A DNA stretch of 5,877 nt from Veillonella sp. (GTDB taxonomy: Bacteria > Bacillota > Negativicutes > Veillonellales > Veillonellaceae): assembly GCA_022737715.1 (NCBI GenBank), contig JAIITD010000104.1, positions 1 to 5,877 on the forward strand. The letters run 5' to 3'. The position numbers were made by a program, and so were the translations under genes. Positions 4,137 through 5,877 of the stretch are shown one piece after another. Each line of letters opens with the position of its first letter. Position 1 is the first letter of the stretch. A model generated the notes under the pieces. The model was not told where the DNA came from, did not search any database, and worked only from the letters and a program-made list of their open reading frames with translations.

Positions 4137-5877
4137 TTATAAACCTAATTTTTCCATAACCATTGCTAATTTAGCTTTAGTATCTTCATTTTCTTGTTTA
4201 ATTCTTGCATTTTCTTCTTTCAATGCAGTAATTTCATCATTCATTACGTATATAGAGCTAATTGGACCACCTTTATAACGTTCAGGGATTGCTTTTTTAG
4301 CGGTGGAGGAACCCACTTTTTTAGTTACTCCAACATTGAACATATTATTTTGATCATCAAGAGTTATACCAGCGTGGAACATAGTGCTTTCATCAGTGAA
4401 GTGAGCCACACCAACTGCCACAGCAGATTTATTATGATAATGACCATATGCAGCCATGATTTGAGTTGGTTCCAATGGATCGTATTGAAGTGGTTTCAAA
4501 CCAGCCAATGCTGCCGCATTTGCACCAGTTGTATTTATTTTGCTATCCAAACCATTAAACGCACTGTTTACACCACTTAAAGTAGCTTGTACTTGACCTA
4601 CAGTTGCTGCATCAGTAGCAGATGTACCAGGTGCTACATTATGGATTTGGTTACCTCCATTATTCAAACCATCAGTAGTCAAGGATACAGTCTTACCAGG
4701 GCTTGTAGGACTAGAAGCGCCAGTGATAATTACACCATTACCATTAGTTACAGTTGTGTTACCAGCTGCATCTGTAGTTGTTACATTTGTAACAGAGATT
4801 GAATCTTTAAGTGCAACATTAAATACTTTACCATTTGTAGCTGTGTCTAGTGATTCTGTAACTTTGATATTATTACCTTCCGTAACTTTACTATGTGCGC
4901 CGCCACCGATACCAGAAATCATATTTCGTACCTGAGTCAAGTTAACTGCATCAGTACCATTAACTGCTGTTGCTACATTGGAAATTGTTTTACCACCCGC
5001 ATTGATACCGTCTTTTGTAATGCTAGGACCTGTGGCAGCACCAGTGTTATCGGTGAAAGATAGACCAGAACCATTTACTACAGTAGTATTACCAGCAGCA
5101 TCTTTAGAGGTGAGACCAGTATTGCTGATTTTAGTCTTACCAGTTGTAACAGAACCATTAGTGCCAAGATCAATATTTTCAGCTAATTTAACAGTTAATG
5201 TATCTGTACCATTTGCAGTTACCACAACATTATTAGTTGTGCCATTCCCAGTTGTACCACCAACTACATTAACAGTCGTACCTAATGCACGGTTGAATTG
5301 TGTGCCAGTATCTCCTTTAAAAGTCAATCCACTATTAACAGTATTAGTCAAATTAGTAATATTTTGCTTTACATCAAATAATTGACCACCATTGACTGCC
5401 TCTTTACTATTAGCAGCAACTGTGCCATTAGCAATATTAGTTAATTTAGTTGTAGCACCAGTTGTCGTACCATCTGGATTTACAAGGCTGGCTACTGGGT
5501 TGGTTACAGCTGTTGCACCTGTTACTGTTGTACCATCTGCATGTACATCAGCCGCTTTGTAGTAGTTCCCATCATTGGCTTTTACTAAACGATCACCAGC
5601 ATCATTTGTATACACGATGATCCCAGCTTCGCCATTACGAATAGCATTTGTTTTATTCGTTAAATCTTTACCATTTAATTCATCTTTACCTGTTGGTCCA
5701 GTGATGGATGCGCCAGCTGTACCATTAGAACCATCGCGACCATCTTTGCCATTGCCAGCTACAGTAGCGGCTGTATTGATTTTATCTTTTATAGATTGTG
5801 CTAAATCAACGGTAATGGCATTACCATTTGCAGCCGTTGTTACATAATTAGCAGTACCATTAACTGTAAGAGATTGA
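4137..5877 (-). CDS. Trimeric autotransporter adhesin with YadA-type anchor, C-terminal part (start beyond the right edge)
   Basis: Surface adhesin of the type V secretion class that trimerises and passes its stalk through its own 12-strand outer-membrane barrel; such proteins mediate attachment, autoaggregation and biofilm. The frame is open to the window edge, so 579 residues are present (residue 1 at 5874-5876). A GTG at 5613-5615 is internal, not a start. Order: head-like repeat segment (1-40); short collagen-like GKDGRDGSNGTAGAS (43-57); GEAGIIVYTNDAGDRLVKA module (82-100); neck LTNIANGTVAANSKEAVNGGQL (145-166); FKGDTGTQFNRALGTTVNVV module (186-205); two DAAGNTTV...DGxNxGGxxIxNVA repeats (259-302 and 369-415); necks near 298-322 and 411-438; YadA anchor with TQIMAAYGHYHNKSAVAVGV (471-490) and MFNVGVTKKVG (512-522). 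A 58-residue tail with a coiled coil (about 549-579) follows, where the family normally stops. Composition is Thr/Asn/Gly-rich with no Cys visible. Confidence 0.93.
   Translation of the reverse strand, partial: QSLTVNGTANYVTTAANGNAITVDLAQSIKDKINTAATVAGNGKDGRDGSNGTAGASITGPTGKDELNGKDLTNKTNAIRNGEAGIIVYTNDAGDRLVKANDGNYYKAADVHADGTTVTGATAVTNPVASLVNPDGTTTGATTKLTNIANGTVAANSKEAVNGGQLFDVKQNITNLTNTVNSGLTFKGDTGTQFNRALGTTVNVVGGTTGNGTTNNVVVTANGTDTLTVKLAENIDLGTNGSVTTGKTKISNTGLTSKDAAGNTTVVNGSGLSFTDNTGAATGPSITKDGINAGGKTISNVATAVNGTDAVNLTQVRNMISGIGGGAHSKVTEGNNIKVTESLDTATNGKVFNVALKDSISVTNVTTTDAAGNTTVTNGNGVIITGASSPTSPGKTVSLTTDGLNNGGNQIHNVAPGTSATDAATVGQVQATLSGVNSAFNGLDSKINTTGANAAALAGLKPLQYDPLEPTQIMAAYGHYHNKSAVAVGVAHFTDESTMFHAGITLDDQNNMFNVGVTKKVGSSTAKKAIPERYKGGPISSIYVMNDEITALKEENARIKQENEDTKAKLAMVMEKLGL
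4140..4313 (-). other. Coiled-coil tail after the beta-barrel anchor of the adhesin
   Basis: The 58 residues after TKKVG begin with a linker SSTAKKAIPERYKGGPISS. A charged helix starting near VMNDEITALKEENARIKQEN then runs to the C-terminal KLGL. A clean heptad pattern is visible with Ile, Leu, Asn, Ile, Asn, Thr, Leu, Val and Leu at successive a/d positions (residues 549, 552, 556, 559, 563, 566, 570, 573 and 577). Because the last barrel strand of this class normally ends in the periplasm, the tail is inferred to be periplasmic and may form a trimeric or other helical bundle. Confidence 0.75.
4632..4772 (-). repeat. Adhesin internal repeat, C-terminal copy
   Basis: It encodes DAAGNTTVTNGNG ... 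LTTDGLNNGGNQIHNVA (47 residues), matching the copy at 4971-5102. It ends in the isoleucine/asparagine-valine-alanine neck start. The DNA of the first 23 bp differs from the other copy at only three positions. Confidence 0.75.
4971..5102 (-). repeat. Adhesin internal repeat, N-terminal copy
   Basis: It encodes DAAGNTTVVNGSG ... ITKDGINAGGKTISNVA (44 residues), the GIN-type connector followed by a neck. Same layout as the copy at 4632-4772, three residues shorter, so the pair looks like an older tandem-domain duplication. Confidence 0.75.
5682..5750 (-). repeat. Short collagen-like Gly-X-Y stretch in the adhesin
   Basis: Five consecutive Gly-X-Y triplets (residues 43-57, GKDGRDGSNGTAGAS) are followed after a break by GPTGKD (60-65). 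This is too short for a stable collagen helix alone, but such inserts occur in bacterial trimeric surface proteins. It precedes the NGKDLTNKTNAIRNGEAG module. Confidence 0.6.

Noticed and set aside
4978..5385. Plus-strand 135-codon open frame inside the adhesin gene
   Set aside because: It is the antisense shadow of a low-complexity Thr/Val/Gly repeat region, rich in Val, Pro and Leu as expected from reverse-complement codons, with no ribosome site.
5613..5615. GTG as start of a 492-residue adhesin gene
   Set aside because: The frame stays open to the window edge with typical adhesin modules upstream, and no ribosome site precedes this codon. It is an internal valine.

Overview
The window looks like chromosomal DNA from a diderm Firmicute, most likely Veillonella or a close relative in the Negativicutes. 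Two things point there together. The housekeeping genes are Firmicute-like, with low GC, strong AGGAGG-type ribosome sites and a YlbF-family protein. At the right end is a trimeric autotransporter whose YadA-type beta-barrel anchor needs an outer membrane. The genus call is inference from this mix and from the style of the adhesin modules; no search was run.

Layout from left to right. 1-302 (minus) is the N-terminal 100 codons of the ribosome-associated GTPase TypA/BipA, with its own promoter at 397-426. A strong minus-strand terminator at 435-496 closes the next unit. 517-2341 (minus) is a three-gene operon read trmL (tRNA wobble 2'-O-methyltransferase), YlbF-family protein, murB (peptidoglycan precursor reductase), with a good promoter at 2371-2399 and a 29-nt overlap between the last two genes. 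2454-2966 (minus) is a lone moaC for molybdenum cofactor synthesis. 3072-3749 (plus) is a metallo-beta-lactamase-fold hydrolase of the UPF0173 type, divergent from moaC across a short AT-rich promoter region. Its ribosome site lies in a perfect small hairpin.

3750-4136 has no gene and holds a cluster of transcription stop signals. On the plus strand there is a large imperfect hairpin ending in eight T residues, which could also be a small RNA, and then a second terminator. A 17-bp minus-strand terminator serves the gene to the right. 4137-5877 (minus) is the C-terminal 579 residues of a trimeric autotransporter adhesin. It has a short collagen-like stretch, repeated head/connector modules, three YadA-type necks, the four-strand barrel anchor and then an unusual 58-residue tail ending in a coiled coil. 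Its start lies outside the window.

Most of the window is ordinary core-genome content. The parts worth a second look are the coiled-coil tail after the barrel anchor, the structured RNA/terminator element at 3773-3860, and the overlap that probably couples murB translation to its YlbF-family neighbour.
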